Shown here in pieces: positions 1-7,474 of a stretch of 64,000 nt of DNA. The position numbers and the translations under genes are program-made. This DNA is from Nocardia elegans NBRC 108235 (GTDB lineage Bacteria > Actinomycetota > Actinomycetes > Mycobacteriales > Mycobacteriaceae): assembly GCF_001612845.1 (NCBI RefSeq), contig NZ_BDBF01000035.1, positions 26,810 to 90,809 on the forward strand. The letters are read 5' to 3'. Each line of letters begins with the position of its first letter. The first letter of the stretch is position 1. The notes below the pieces were generated by a model. That model was not told where the DNA came from and ran no database searches. It worked only from the letters and a program-made list of their open reading frames with translations.

Positions 1-41
1 CATCGCCTCGCCTCCCGGGCGGCCACGGTGTCCTCCCTCAT
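1..41 (-). CDS. 5' end of a gene cut by the window edge
   Basis: An ATG overlaps the stop codon of the upstream 53-residue gene in an ATGA arrangement, and the frame stays open to the left edge (first residues MREDTVAA). Translational coupling to the small upstream gene is the only support. A GTG eleven bases further in, behind GAGGACACC, or an ATG at the very edge are alternative starts. Nothing can be said about function. Confidence 0.3.
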   Translation of the reverse strand, partial: MREDTVAAREARR

Positions 42-199
42 TCCACTCCCCGTTCCGTGCCGTCGTCGCCGCTCTCGCGGTACGCCTGCAGCGCGGTGTC
101 GAGCTCGCGTTGCAGCCGTTGCACTTCCGCCTCGTCTCCGGCATCGGACGCAGTGGTGATGTCCTGGCGAAGCTGGGCGATGACGTCGTGTGAAACCAC
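38..199 (-). CDS. small acidic helical protein, unknown function
   Basis: A 53-residue protein with a GTG start placed five bases behind a perfect AGGAGG ribosome-binding site, which is what makes the call credible. The sequence is strongly charged and Ala/Gln/Leu-rich with no signal peptide, membrane segment or cysteine; residues 4-43 should form one amphipathic helix (for example AEVQRLQRELDTALQAYRES). The stop overlaps the ATG of the next gene leftwards, so the two are probably co-translated. It lies immediately downstream of a CsbD-family stress protein on the same strand. I do not recognise a family. Confidence 0.6.
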   Translation of the reverse strand: MVSHDVIAQLRQDITTASDAGDEAEVQRLQRELDTALQAYRESGDDGTERGVE

Positions 200-239
200 G
201 GGAACCTCCTCCGGCACGGAACGGTGAGCGGTCGGGAAG

Positions 240-485
240 CTAGCTGCCCTGCTGGTGAGACCGCTGACGGGCCTCGTCGACCTTGGCCTCGGCCCGGGCC
301 TTCTCGGCCTGAGCCTCCTTCTCGGCCGCCTCGCGCTGCGATTCGGCCTTGTCCTGCTGGGCCCGGCCCTCCGACTCGAGGTCGTTGTTGCCGGTGACGA
401 TGCCCGCCGCCTCCTTGGCCTTCCCCTTCACATCCTCGACGACGCCCTTGATGCCTTCACGCGGGCCACTGTTGTGGTCGGACAC
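240..485 (-). CDS. CsbD-family stress-response protein
   Basis: An 81-residue, cysteine-free, highly charged protein. Residues 11-35 match the CsbD signature (GIKGVVEDVKGKAKEAAG followed by a short Gly/Asn turn and a Leu-Glu-x-Glu-Gly-Arg-Ala-Gln-Gln segment), a family induced by general stress factors in Bacillus and common in actinobacteria; biochemical role unknown. The tail from residue 45 is a Lys/Glu/Ala heptad-like helix and the very end is Gln/Ser-rich. The start is GTG preceded by AAGGGG. It sits upstream of the 53-residue small gene on the same strand, 40 bases apart, and may be cotranscribed with it. Confidence 0.85.
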   Translation of the reverse strand: MSDHNSGPREGIKGVVEDVKGKAKEAAGIVTGNNDLESEGRAQQDKAESQREAAEKEAQAEKARAEAKVDEARQRSHQQGS

Positions 486-555
486 GGAGTCCCCTTCCGT
501 CGCAATTTCCTGACATGCAACGACCTACCCAGCGCAGCGGTGCTCAATCGGACGA

Positions 556-1692
556 TTACCCGCTCACGGCTCCGGCCAGGCGGGGCAACTGCCGCAGCGG
601 GTTGTGGTGCTCGACCTCCATCCGCTGGTCGGCGTCGAAAATGTCGCTGAGACCGGGCGCCGGATCGTGACTGCCCGACTGTGGCAATGTCAACGCGCTG
701 AACGGCCAATCCGAACCGAAGACGATGTGCTCACGGCCGATCACCGCGGTGGCACTCGCCATCGCGGCGGCCGAGCCGCTCAGCGCGGTGTCGACGTAGA
801 AGGTCGAGATCTGTCGCTGGATGTCGAGCACGGAGGGTTTCGGTAGGTCCTGCGGCCACAACTGCCCCAGCACGGTCTGAGAGGCCACGCTGATCCGGTG
901 CGACAAGAACGGCACCGTGCCGCCCGCGTGGGCCAGCTGGAATCGAATGCTCGGATATCGCTGGGTGACACCGGTGACCATCATCATGGTCGCCGCGCGG
1001 GTGGTGTCGAAGGTGAACTCTTCCAGGAAATCCGGTAGCGGCAGTTTGGGTTTCGCGTCGTCGGGGATCGCCGCGGGGTGGACGAAAACGTAGGCGTTGC
1101 GCTGGTTCAGCGCGGCCATCAACGGCTCGAACCGCGGATCCCCCAGGTACACGCCGTTGTAGGCCGACAGCAGGATCACCCCGTCGAGATGCAGTTCGTC
1201 GAGGGCGTAGATCGCCTCGGCGATCGAGGCGGGAATATCGGGCATCGGCAGGACCGCGAAGGCGCCGAACCGCGTCGGATTCGATCGGAACAGGCCGGCG
1301 GCATAGGTGTTGCAGTAGCGCGCCATATCGATGGCCTCCTTCCCGCTCAGGAAGGACACACCCGGGTCGGACACCGAAAGTGCTTGTGCCTGAATGCCGT
1401 AGTAGTCCATGAAGGCCAGCGCCTGCTCCGGCGACCACTCCGGTGTCGGGTAACCGCCGATGGTGAGGTGGCCGTGTTCGATCAGAGCGGCACGGTAGTC
1501 CGGGGGCAGGAAATGCGCGTGCAGATCGATGCGGTAGGTGCCGGAGGGCGCGGGCCGCTGGTCGCGCACCGGTGCCGCCCGCGCGGCGGGCAACACCGCC
1601 GCCGCGGCCGCGGCCACGCCCAGAGTGCCGGCGACGGCCGTACCCAGTGCGCGACGACGGCTCATCGCGGAGATGACGCGAGTGGCGTTCAT
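556..1692 (-). CDS. exported amidohydrolase (ACMSD/amidohydrolase-2 family)
   Basis: A 378-residue metal-dependent hydrolase or decarboxylase of the amidohydrolase-2 (ACMSD-like) family. Residues 12-40 form a signal peptide with consecutive arginines (SRRRALG) and an Ala-rich core ending in PAARA, so Tat export is likely. Metal-site residues are all visible: the D-L-H-A-H pair at 56-60, His205 in VHPAA, His255 in LAHAGG and Asp328 in FGSDWP. This fold covers decarboxylases and lactone hydrolases of aromatic or keto acids; the substrate is not predictable. An extracytoplasmic location is unusual for the family. The gene is monocistronic, with a perfect dyad in the 282-base gap upstream. Confidence 0.85.
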   Translation of the reverse strand: MNATRVISAMSRRRALGTAVAGTLGVAAAAAAVLPAARAAPVRDQRPAPSGTYRIDLHAHFLPPDYRAALIEHGHLTIGGYPTPEWSPEQALAFMDYYGIQAQALSVSDPGVSFLSGKEAIDMARYCNTYAAGLFRSNPTRFGAFAVLPMPDIPASIAEAIYALDELHLDGVILLSAYNGVYLGDPRFEPLMAALNQRNAYVFVHPAAIPDDAKPKLPLPDFLEEFTFDTTRAATMMMVTGVTQRYPSIRFQLAHAGGTVPFLSHRISVASQTVLGQLWPQDLPKPSVLDIQRQISTFYVDTALSGSAAAMASATAVIGREHIVFGSDWPFSALTLPQSGSHDPAPGLSDIFDADQRMEVEHHNPLRQLPRLAGAVSG

Positions 1693-1879
1693 GGATTCTC
1701 ACTTTCCGAATCGGCTCTGATCGGTCGCGGGTCGAGCGCGGGCGACTTCGCGCTCGACGCACTGCGAAAGACCCTGTCCGAGAAGCGTTCCGCAGTGTCC
1801 TTCCGAGAAAGGCCGCCAACGCCACAGGAAGGTATTGATCAAATCATCAGATACGATCGACCGCGCTGTCAAGAGTAAA

Positions 1880-1893
1880 TGATGAGATCATCA
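1880..1893. promoter_or_regulatory. inverted repeat upstream of the amidohydrolase gene
   Basis: TGATGA-ga-TCATCA is a perfect six-base dyad with a two-base spacer in an AT-rich patch. A half-site (ATCATCAGA) is repeated near 1844-1852, next to the palindrome TTGATCAA at 1835-1842. The only promoter that should read past it is that of the exported amidohydrolase, about 190 bases downstream. Likely an operator; no cognate regulator is identifiable. Confidence 0.4.
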
Positions 1894-1974
1894 GAAATTC
1901 CCACCAGCCATGGAATAACCCGATGGGCGTGAGGATCCGGGCTCGACACTCGGGACGACGGCGCGGATCCCTCC

Positions 1975-2427
1975 TCATCCGACCTTGCGCACGGAGGTCG
2001 ATTCCGAGTCCACCGGACCGCCGGTCGAACTCGTGGGCCGAAGCTCGGGAATCGGTGACCCGTCGTCGCAGACGAGGACGGAGTGCTGCTCGGCCGGGCC
2101 GAACGCGTGCCGCTCACCCCACTGCCGCAAGGCGACGACCACGGTGAACAGATCCCGCCCGGCGGGAGTGAGGGTGTAGACGTGCCGGCGGCCCGACGGC
2201 CCGGGTGCGCGTTCGAGGATGCCGCGCGACACCAATCGCCTGAGCCGGTCGGTGAGGATGTTGCGCGCGATTCCGGTGGCCTGCTGGAAGTCCCGGAATG
2301 CCCGGGCACCGTCCATGGCGTCGCGAACGATGAGCAGACTCCATCGATCCCCGACCAGGTCGAGCGTCCGCGCGACCGGACACGCCGGATCGGTCCACTC
2401 CAGGTCGGCGAGTACCGGCTCCGTCAT
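1975..2427 (-). CDS. HxlR-family winged-helix transcriptional regulator
   Basis: A 150-residue protein with the HxlR winged helix at residues 10-100: an N-terminal Cys (CPVARTLDLVGDRWSLLIVRD), recognition-helix region ATGIARNILTDRLRRLVSRGIL and wing RRHVYTLTPAGRDLF. HxlR proteins are small-molecule- or redox-sensing dimers that usually control the adjacent gene. I chose the ATG preceded by GGAGGT over an in-frame ATG 17 codons upstream, which has no ribosome-binding site and would run into the promoter dyad. Residues 100-150 are an extra tail beyond the usual HxlR length of about 110-130. It is divergent from the MFS exporter gene, which it probably controls. Confidence 0.9.
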   Translation of the reverse strand: MTEPVLADLEWTDPACPVARTLDLVGDRWSLLIVRDAMDGARAFRDFQQATGIARNILTDRLRRLVSRGILERAPGPSGRRHVYTLTPAGRDLFTVVVALRQWGERHAFGPAEQHSVLVCDDGSPIPELRPTSSTGGPVDSESTSVRKVG

Positions 2428-2447
2428 CACGACCTCCACAACGGTTG

Positions 2448-2501
2448 CTGATTGAAACCATTGTGTCGTACCGTCCAATCAGTTGCAAAATGCTACTGAT
2501 T
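2448..2501. promoter_or_regulatory. divergent HxlR/MFS promoter with CTGATTG half-sites
   Basis: CTGATTG (2448-2454) and CAATCAG (2476-2482) are perfect inverted seven-mers 28 bases apart, and a third near-copy CTGATTT follows at 2495-2501, just before the MFS ribosome-binding site. The arrangement between a divergently oriented HxlR gene and an exporter gene suggests the regulator's operator, overlapping both promoters. Confidence 0.5.
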
Positions 2502-2511
2502 TGGAGCCTCG

Positions 2512-3747
2512 GTGTTCATCTCTCTCGGTCGGCGCCTGCTGCTCGCCACCGTTTGCGCGGTGTCGGTCGCGACCGTCTACTCCGCCCAGCCGATACTCAC
2601 GCAGATCGGTGACGACCTGGGTATGCCGGCCGGCGAACTGGGCTGGGTCGTCACCGCGGGACAGCTCGGTTACCTGGTGGGATTGATATTTGTCGTTCCG
2701 CTCGGTGACACGGTCGACCGGCGCCGGCTCATCGCCGCGCAGCTGCTGCTCACTGCCGCGGGGGTGGTGATCGCCGCGACCGCCGCACACACGTGGGTGC
2801 TGCTCACCGGGGTCGCCCTCGCCGGTCTGTTCGCGGTCGTCGTGCAGACGACGGTCGCCTACGCCGTGGCCGTCTCGGCACCGCAGCACCGCGGACGCAC
2901 CCTGGGCGCGGTGACCTCCGGCGTCGTCGTCGGCATCCTCGGCGCACGCATCGTCGCGGGCCTGCTGGCCATCGTCTGGGGCTGGCGCAGCGTGTACGCC
3001 GTGACGGCAGTCCTCCTCGTCGCGCTGGCGGGCCTCGTCCTGATGCTTCTGCCGACCGAGGCGCGCGCGGGCCGCACCGGCTATCGGCAGGTGCTGCGCG
3101 CCTCGCGGTCCCTGTTCGGTGACCGGCTTCTGCTCTCGCGCGGACTGATCGCGTTCTTCCTGTTCGCCTCCTTCGGCACGCTGTGGAGCGGCCTGGCGTT
3201 GCCACTCGCAGCCTCGCCGTGGCATTTCGACAGCGCGCACATCGGCCTGTTCGGACTCGCCGGGCTGGCCGGCGCACTGGGCGCGGGCCGAGCCGGACGC
3301 TGGGCGGACCGCGGTTACGCGCGCCCGGTCACGGGGGCGGCACTCGTCCTGCTGGCCGTCTCGTGGTCCGCCACGGCACAAGGATCGTGGTCGCTGCGGC
3401 TGCTCGTCGCGGGCGTCGTCGTCCTCGATTTCGCCGTGCAGGCCGTGCATGTCGGCAATCAGCACCTGCTCACGGCCGCACACCCGGACCGGACCAGCAG
3501 CGTCATCGGCACGTACATGCTCTTCTACTCCGTCGGTTCGGCGTTCGGCGCGGCCGCCACGACCGCCGCGTATTCGGCCGCCGGCTGGACCGGGTCCAGC
3601 ATTGCCGGCGCCGCCTTCGCGGTCGGGGGCTTCGCGGTATGGGCGATCGCGGACGGCCGCCGGCGGACGGCCGACCGGCGTCCGAGGCGCTCGATCACGC
3701 CCGCCACGGCGCCGGGACACGATGTGGTGCAGAGGCTCCCAGAGTGA
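2512..3747 (+). CDS. MFS transporter, drug/arabinose-efflux type (DHA1)
   Basis: A 411-residue, 12-helix major facilitator. Hallmarks: helix 1 with VSVATVYSAQPIL, conserved acid/arginine loop between helices 2 and 3 (PLGDTVDRRRL at about residues 64-75), and the GVVVGILGARIVAGLLA motif-C region typical of DHA1 antiporters at about 140-157. Starts at GTG behind GGAGCC. Family members use the proton gradient to expel small toxic molecules. Divergent from the HxlR regulator, so probably induced by the regulator's ligand. The C-terminal 25 residues are Arg/Pro-rich and cytoplasmic. Confidence 0.9.
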   Translation: MFISLGRRLLLATVCAVSVATVYSAQPILTQIGDDLGMPAGELGWVVTAGQLGYLVGLIFVVPLGDTVDRRRLIAAQLLLTAAGVVIAATAAHTWVLLTGVALAGLFAVVVQTTVAYAVAVSAPQHRGRTLGAVTSGVVVGILGARIVAGLLAIVWGWRSVYAVTAVLLVALAGLVLMLLPTEARAGRTGYRQVLRASRSLFGDRLLLSRGLIAFFLFASFGTLWSGLALPLAASPWHFDSAHIGLFGLAGLAGALGAGRAGRWADRGYARPVTGAALVLLAVSWSATAQGSWSLRLLVAGVVVLDFAVQAVHVGNQHLLTAAHPDRTSSVIGTYMLFYSVGSAFGAAATTAAYSAAGWTGSSIAGAAFAVGGFAVWAIADGRRRTADRRPRRSITPATAPGHDVVQRLPE

Positions 3748-3796
3748 TCAGGAATCGAGAAGCGACGGTCGTGCGATCGCCGATAACGTCTTCGAC

Positions 3797-4426
3797 ATGA
3801 ACATCACCACTGCTCAGAGCACCATCGCATCGGTCATCCTCGAGACCCCGGACCCGGCTGCCGCCGCGGCCTTCTACGAGGCCGCGTTCGGACTCGGCGA
3901 CCGGCTGCGGGTCCGCAAGTCGGACGCGGAGACCACCGGCTTCCGCGGATACATCCTCTCCCTCGTGGTGTCCCAGCCGAGCACCGTCGACAGCCTCATC
4001 GGCTCCGCGGTCGCGGCGGGCGCGACGACGGTCAAGCCGGCCAAGAAGAGCTTCTGGGGGTACGGCGGCGTCGTGCAGGCCCCCGACGGCGCGGTCTGGA
4101 AGATCGCCACCTCGGCGAAGAAGGACACCGGCCCGGCCAGCCGCGAGATCGACGATTTCGTTCTGCTGCTCGGGGTCGAGAGTGTGAAGGCGACCAAACA
4201 GTTCTACGTCGAGCGCGGCTTGACCGTGGCGAAGAGCTTCGGCGGTAAGTACGCCGAGTTCGAGTCGCCGGCCGGGTCGGTCAAGCTCGCCCTCTACGGA
4301 CGCAAGGCCGCCGCCAAGGACGCGGGCGTCCCGGCGGAGGGCTCCGGGTCGCATCGCATCGCCGTCACCGGTCCCCTCGGTTCCTTCACCGATCCCGACG
4401 GATTCGTGTGGGAGGTCGAGGCCTGA
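3797..4426 (+). CDS. glyoxalase/VOC-superfamily protein, two-domain
   Basis: A 209-residue protein built of two vicinal-oxygen-chelate modules: residues 8-112 (SVILETPDPAAAAAFYEAAFG to the EGYGGVVQAPDG-type turn) and 120-208 (DFVLLLGVESVKATKQFYVERGL to FTDPDGFVWEVEA). Family members are lyases, dioxygenases or binding proteins for antibiotics; metal ligands are not all evident here (the usual first His is replaced by Ile/Val), so it may be non-catalytic. The start is the ATG that begins the first beta strand; the frame is open further upstream but that part overlaps the MFS gene. Convergent with the SRPBCC gene. Confidence 0.85.
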   Translation: MNITTAQSTIASVILETPDPAAAAAFYEAAFGLGDRLRVRKSDAETTGFRGYILSLVVSQPSTVDSLIGSAVAAGATTVKPAKKSFWGYGGVVQAPDGAVWKIATSAKKDTGPASREIDDFVLLLGVESVKATKQFYVERGLTVAKSFGGKYAEFESPAGSVKLALYGRKAAAKDAGVPAEGSGSHRIAVTGPLGSFTDPDGFVWEVEA

Positions 4427-4446
4427 GCCGGGTGGCCCGGCCGGAA

Positions 4447-4875
4447 TCAGGCCGCCCGCAACGGAACTCGGAAGGACTTGCGCAGCGACGACGGGCCGAC
4501 CAGGGGAAGCAGCACGGCGAGGAGCTTCCCCTCGAGCGCCCGTGGCGTCCGGGTCAGTTCGACGTCGACACGGCTGCCCTCCGGGGCAGGTGTGGCACGG
4601 AAGACCCACCCACCACCGGCGCCGAAGAGTTTGGAATCCAGGGTGGTCACGGTCACCGTGTCGCCCGCCGGGTCCCACTCGTAGCGGGCGCGCTCCCAGG
4701 CCGCCTCCGTCCCCTCGGTGACCTCGGCCCACCCCTCGCCCTGCTCGTGCACGACGAAGTGCTCGGCATCGATCGTCGGCCACACCTGCGCCCGGGACGG
4801 GCCGAAGTCGGTGAGGACGCCCACGACCTCGGCGGGGCTCAGCGTGGAGATGAGATGAAAACGGACCGTGGTCAT
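4447..4875 (-). CDS. SRPBCC-fold (polyketide cyclase/START-like) protein
   Basis: A 142-residue protein of the START/Bet v1-like superfamily: starts TTVRFHLISTLSPAEVVGVLTDFGPSRAQVWP, has a central strand series and ends with a C-terminal amphipathic helix LAVLLPLVGPSSLRKSF. Such proteins bind hydrophobic ligands or act as cyclases/ring-stabilising enzymes; no specific ligand can be inferred. The ATG follows GGAGTTTCC. Located 83 bases downstream of an alpha/beta-hydrolase gene on the same strand and may be read through from it. Confidence 0.8.
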   Translation of the reverse strand: MTTVRFHLISTLSPAEVVGVLTDFGPSRAQVWPTIDAEHFVVHEQGEGWAEVTEGTEAAWERARYEWDPAGDTVTVTTLDSKLFGAGGGWVFRATPAPEGSRVDVELTRTPRALEGKLLAVLLPLVGPSSLRKSFRVPLRAA

Positions 4876-4958
4876 GGAAACTCCTCGAAACCGGTAGGGC
4901 CGCCGGCCGCGGATTCGCGGTGCCGGACACTCATCGAGCATCGCCGCTACCGGTGCCG

Positions 4959-5807
4959 CTACGAATCCGTCGGATGACGCTGCGGTGACGTAATCTCCAT
5001 GACCTCCATCAGCTGGTTCGCGAATTCTTCGGCCTCGGTGCGCACGCCGTTGTGTGCCCCGGGGAACTCGACCACCTCGAATCCAAGCCGGGCCGCGATC
5101 TCGACCGCGGGCCGATAGGGCAGGCACCCGCGCGTTTCGCGGCCGACCGCGAGCACCAGACGGTCCGACACCGCGGCGAGCGCACTGTAATCCGGTGTGT
5201 ACGAGGTGAATTCACGCAACTCGTGTTCGATCATGAGCGGGCCGTTGGCGGCGAGGCGGGCCCACATCTGCGCGGCACGCTCCGACAGCCGCGAAACCTG
5301 CGGCGCCGGTTTCATCGCGGGACCGATGCCCGCGAGGAATCTCGCGCCGGCCGCGGCGACGCCCTCGGTGTGGAGCAGGACATAGACCTCCTCGACCATC
5401 GCGAGGTGCCGGTCGGCGTCCGGCAGGACGGCGAAGCAGGGTGGTTCGTGCGCGACCAGTCGGCGCACCCGGTCGGGATGTCTCGCCAGCACGTCGAGTC
5501 CGACGATCGCGCCGTTGCTGGTTCCGCAGACGAACGCCGGCTCATCGGACAGATGCGCGAGCAGCCGGGCCACGTCGTCCGCCTGCACCGCCACCTGCTG
5601 ATCCTCGGGCCCGTGGGCGAGCACGCTGCGCGAACAGCCGCGCGGATCCAGCGCCACGACGGTGAAATGGCGCCTGAGCACCTCGGCCATCTCGTCGAAG
5701 ACACCCGCATCGCCGCCGCCACCGGGAATCAGCAACAGCAGCGGCCCGTCGCCGCGCAGTTCGTAGTACAGCGTCGCGCCGGGGACGGTCAGTGTGTCGG
5801 ATCTCAT
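4959..5807 (-). CDS. alpha/beta-hydrolase
   Basis: A 282-residue alpha/beta-hydrolase. The nucleophile elbow is G-T-S-N-G with Ser97, the oxyanion region is PGGGGDAG at 28-35, and the catalytic His is probably His252 in PGAHNG. This short form resembles chloroperoxidase-like or TetR-linked esterases. The ATG start overlaps the TetR stop in ATGA, so the two form one operon; an alternative start 11 codons earlier would overlap the regulator more. The gene is therefore the likely target of the autoregulated TetR promoter, and its substrate or product may be the inducer. Confidence 0.85.
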   Translation of the reverse strand: MRSDTLTVPGATLYYELRGDGPLLLLIPGGGGDAGVFDEMAEVLRRHFTVVALDPRGCSRSVLAHGPEDQQVAVQADDVARLLAHLSDEPAFVCGTSNGAIVGLDVLARHPDRVRRLVAHEPPCFAVLPDADRHLAMVEEVYVLLHTEGVAAAGARFLAGIGPAMKPAPQVSRLSERAAQMWARLAANGPLMIEHELREFTSYTPDYSALAAVSDRLVLAVGRETRGCLPYRPAVEIAARLGFEVVEFPGAHNGVRTEAEEFANQLMEVMEITSPQRHPTDS

Positions 5808-6397
5808 TGCGCTACTTCCTCTTCGATGCCGGACGGCCACTGCGACAGGGTGCGATGCAGGGCCTCGAGAATGCGGTGCCAGCTGGCGTCGATCGCCCGG
5901 GAGTGCGCGAATCCGCCCGCCGCCTCCAGGGTGGCGAAGCCGTGAAATGTGCTGCGCAGCAAGCGTCCCGCGTCGGTCGACCCGGGTTCGCTCAATCCGT
6001 ATCCGCGCAACAGCGCCGCGGTGAGCTCGATACCGCGCAGCAGGGCCGGCTCTCCGGCGACCTCCTCGGGATCCATGCGGATCTGCGTTGCCGCGTACCG
6101 GCCCGGATGGTCGAGGGCGTAGGAGCGGTACGCGTCGGCGAACGCGAACAAGGCCTCACGCCCGGAGCGCCCCGCCACCGCCGCGCCGATCCGCTCGTTC
6201 ATCTCCGCCCCGGCCAGCAATCCCACCTGCACCTGCAGATCCCGCAGGTTCCGAACGTGGGTGTAGAGGCTGGGATCCTTCACCCCGAACCTGCGGGCCA
6301 CCGCGGACAGGGTGACGTGGGCGAATCCGACTTCGTCGGCGAGTTCCGCTGCGGCGCGGGCGATTCGCTGCCTGGACAATCCCGCACGGGGGGACAT
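5804..6397 (-). CDS. TetR-family transcriptional repressor
   Basis: A 197-residue TetR regulator. The helix-turn-helix occupies residues 8-50 (QRIARAAAELADEVGFAHVTLSAVARRFGV then KDPSLYTHVRNL), and the C-terminal ligand domain has the WHG-type pattern (FHGFATLEAAGGF). It is the first gene of an operon with the alpha/beta-hydrolase. Its promoter carries two tandem copies of a perfect CCTAA-N5-TTAGG palindrome directly upstream of the start, so autorepression is strongly suggested. Confidence 0.92.
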   Translation of the reverse strand: MSPRAGLSRQRIARAAAELADEVGFAHVTLSAVARRFGVKDPSLYTHVRNLRDLQVQVGLLAGAEMNERIGAAVAGRSGREALFAFADAYRSYALDHPGRYAATQIRMDPEEVAGEPALLRGIELTAALLRGYGLSEPGSTDAGRLLRSTFHGFATLEAAGGFAHSRAIDASWHRILEALHRTLSQWPSGIEEEVAQ

Positions 6398-6405
6398 GTA
6401 CCACT

Positions 6406-6446
6406 CCTAACCTAATTTACTTAGGATGTAACCTAAGCATATTAGG
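6406..6446. promoter_or_regulatory. tandem TetR operators, CCTAA-N5-TTAGG
   Basis: Two perfect 15-base palindromes, CCTAAtttacTTAGG (6411-6425) and CCTAAgcataTTAGG (6432-6446), have centres exactly 21 bases apart, i.e. two helical turns on the same face; an additional half-site CCTAA abuts the first at 6406-6410. They lie 9-49 bases upstream of the TetR start in otherwise GC-rich DNA. This is the layout of a cooperatively bound autoregulatory operator. Confidence 0.75.
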
Positions 6447-6526
6447 ATCGGTGCGGCCACATAATTTTCGCCCCGATGTCGAGGGCGGGAACGGCGAGCA
6501 CGCGAAGGCCGGTTCCGCGGGGGTGC

Positions 6527-7372
6527 TCACGGTGCCAGCGATTGCGTACCCAGCACGATCGCCAGGTCGAGCCGAGCGGCGTCCTCGGTACCGGGCTCGG
6601 CGGTGTAGACGGAAATGCGCAGATCATCGAGAGTCACGAGCAGGGTGTCGCAGTCGAGGGTGATCAGGCCGACCGCCGGGTGGTCGATCGTCTTCCGCCT
6701 CGACGGGTCCGGCGCGGGCGGTGGCGTCTCGGCGTTCCAGAGGTCGGTGAACGTCGAGCCCGCCGCGCCGAGGTCGGTGATGAGGCGCCGCAGGGTGCGG
6801 TCGGCGGGATAGCGGGAGGCGGTCAGGCGCAGGTCGGCCACGAGCCGGGCTTCGTGCTCCGCCTGCTCCCGCTCGGAGTGCACGACCCGGGTCGGCATGC
6901 GAGTGATGTTGCGCCACACAGCATTGCGCTCCACGCCGCGCCACGAGGTGGTGTCGCCCATCAGCGCGTTGTACGGCGCGTTGGCCATCACCAGCGTCCA
7001 GCTCGCGTCGTAGATGACGACCGGCGTGTGCGACAACCGGTCGAGCAGTCGTTGCACGCTCGCGGTGATCCGCGAGGGCACGACGTCCGGGCCCGGTGCG
7101 GCATGCCCGGCCAACCGGTAGAGCAGGTCGCGTTCGGCATCCGACAGGCGCAGTGCCCGGGCCAGTGCCTCCACCACCTGCGCCGACGGCGCGGTCGCGC
7201 GCCCTTGTTCCAGGCGGGTGAGGTAGTCGGCGGAGATGCCGGCGAGCGCGGCCAGTTCCTCCCGGCGCAATCCGGCGGCCCGGCGCCGGGACCCCACCGG
7301 CACGCCGACGGCCTCGGGCGCCACCCGGTCGCGCCAGCGGCGCACCGTCCGGCCGAATTCCCACGCTTCCAC
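6527..7372 (-). CDS. XRE-family regulator with MmyB-like ligand-binding domain
   Basis: A 281-residue protein: helix-turn-helix at about residues 22-85 (RRRAAGLRREELAALAGISADYLTRLEQGRA) and an MmyB-type PAS-like C-terminal domain (VVIYDASWTLVMANAPYNALMGD) common in actinobacteria. In this family the regulator usually represses a divergently encoded short-chain dehydrogenase, exactly the arrangement here. The start is a GTG (VEAWEFGRTVRRW); no strong ribosome-binding site is visible, so a start slightly upstream is possible. A much longer open frame continues upstream but is antisense to the SDR gene. Confidence 0.88.
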   Translation of the reverse strand: MEAWEFGRTVRRWRDRVAPEAVGVPVGSRRRAAGLRREELAALAGISADYLTRLEQGRATAPSAQVVEALARALRLSDAERDLLYRLAGHAAPGPDVVPSRITASVQRLLDRLSHTPVVIYDASWTLVMANAPYNALMGDTTSWRGVERNAVWRNITRMPTRVVHSEREQAEHEARLVADLRLTASRYPADRTLRRLITDLGAAGSTFTDLWNAETPPPAPDPSRRKTIDHPAVGLITLDCDTLLVTLDDLRISVYTAEPGTEDAARLDLAIVLGTQSLAP

Positions 7373-7414
7373 GTACTCAGTCTGCGCGAGCGCGCGCCGG
7401 CTTGTCCTGGCCCT

Positions 7415-7443
7415 GGCAGTCCTACGACAACCGGACGACTGCC
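7415..7443. promoter_or_regulatory. inverted repeat in the XRE/SDR divergent promoter
   Basis: GGCAGTC (7415-7421) and GACTGCC (7437-7443) form a perfect seven-base inverted repeat with a 15-base spacer, within the 102-base gap between divergent XRE and SDR starts. TTGTCC and GACAA motifs overlap it. Probable operator of the XRE regulator. Confidence 0.4.
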
Positions 7444-7474
7444 TACGGCCCGGCCCCGCCGGCACGCTGGGGAC

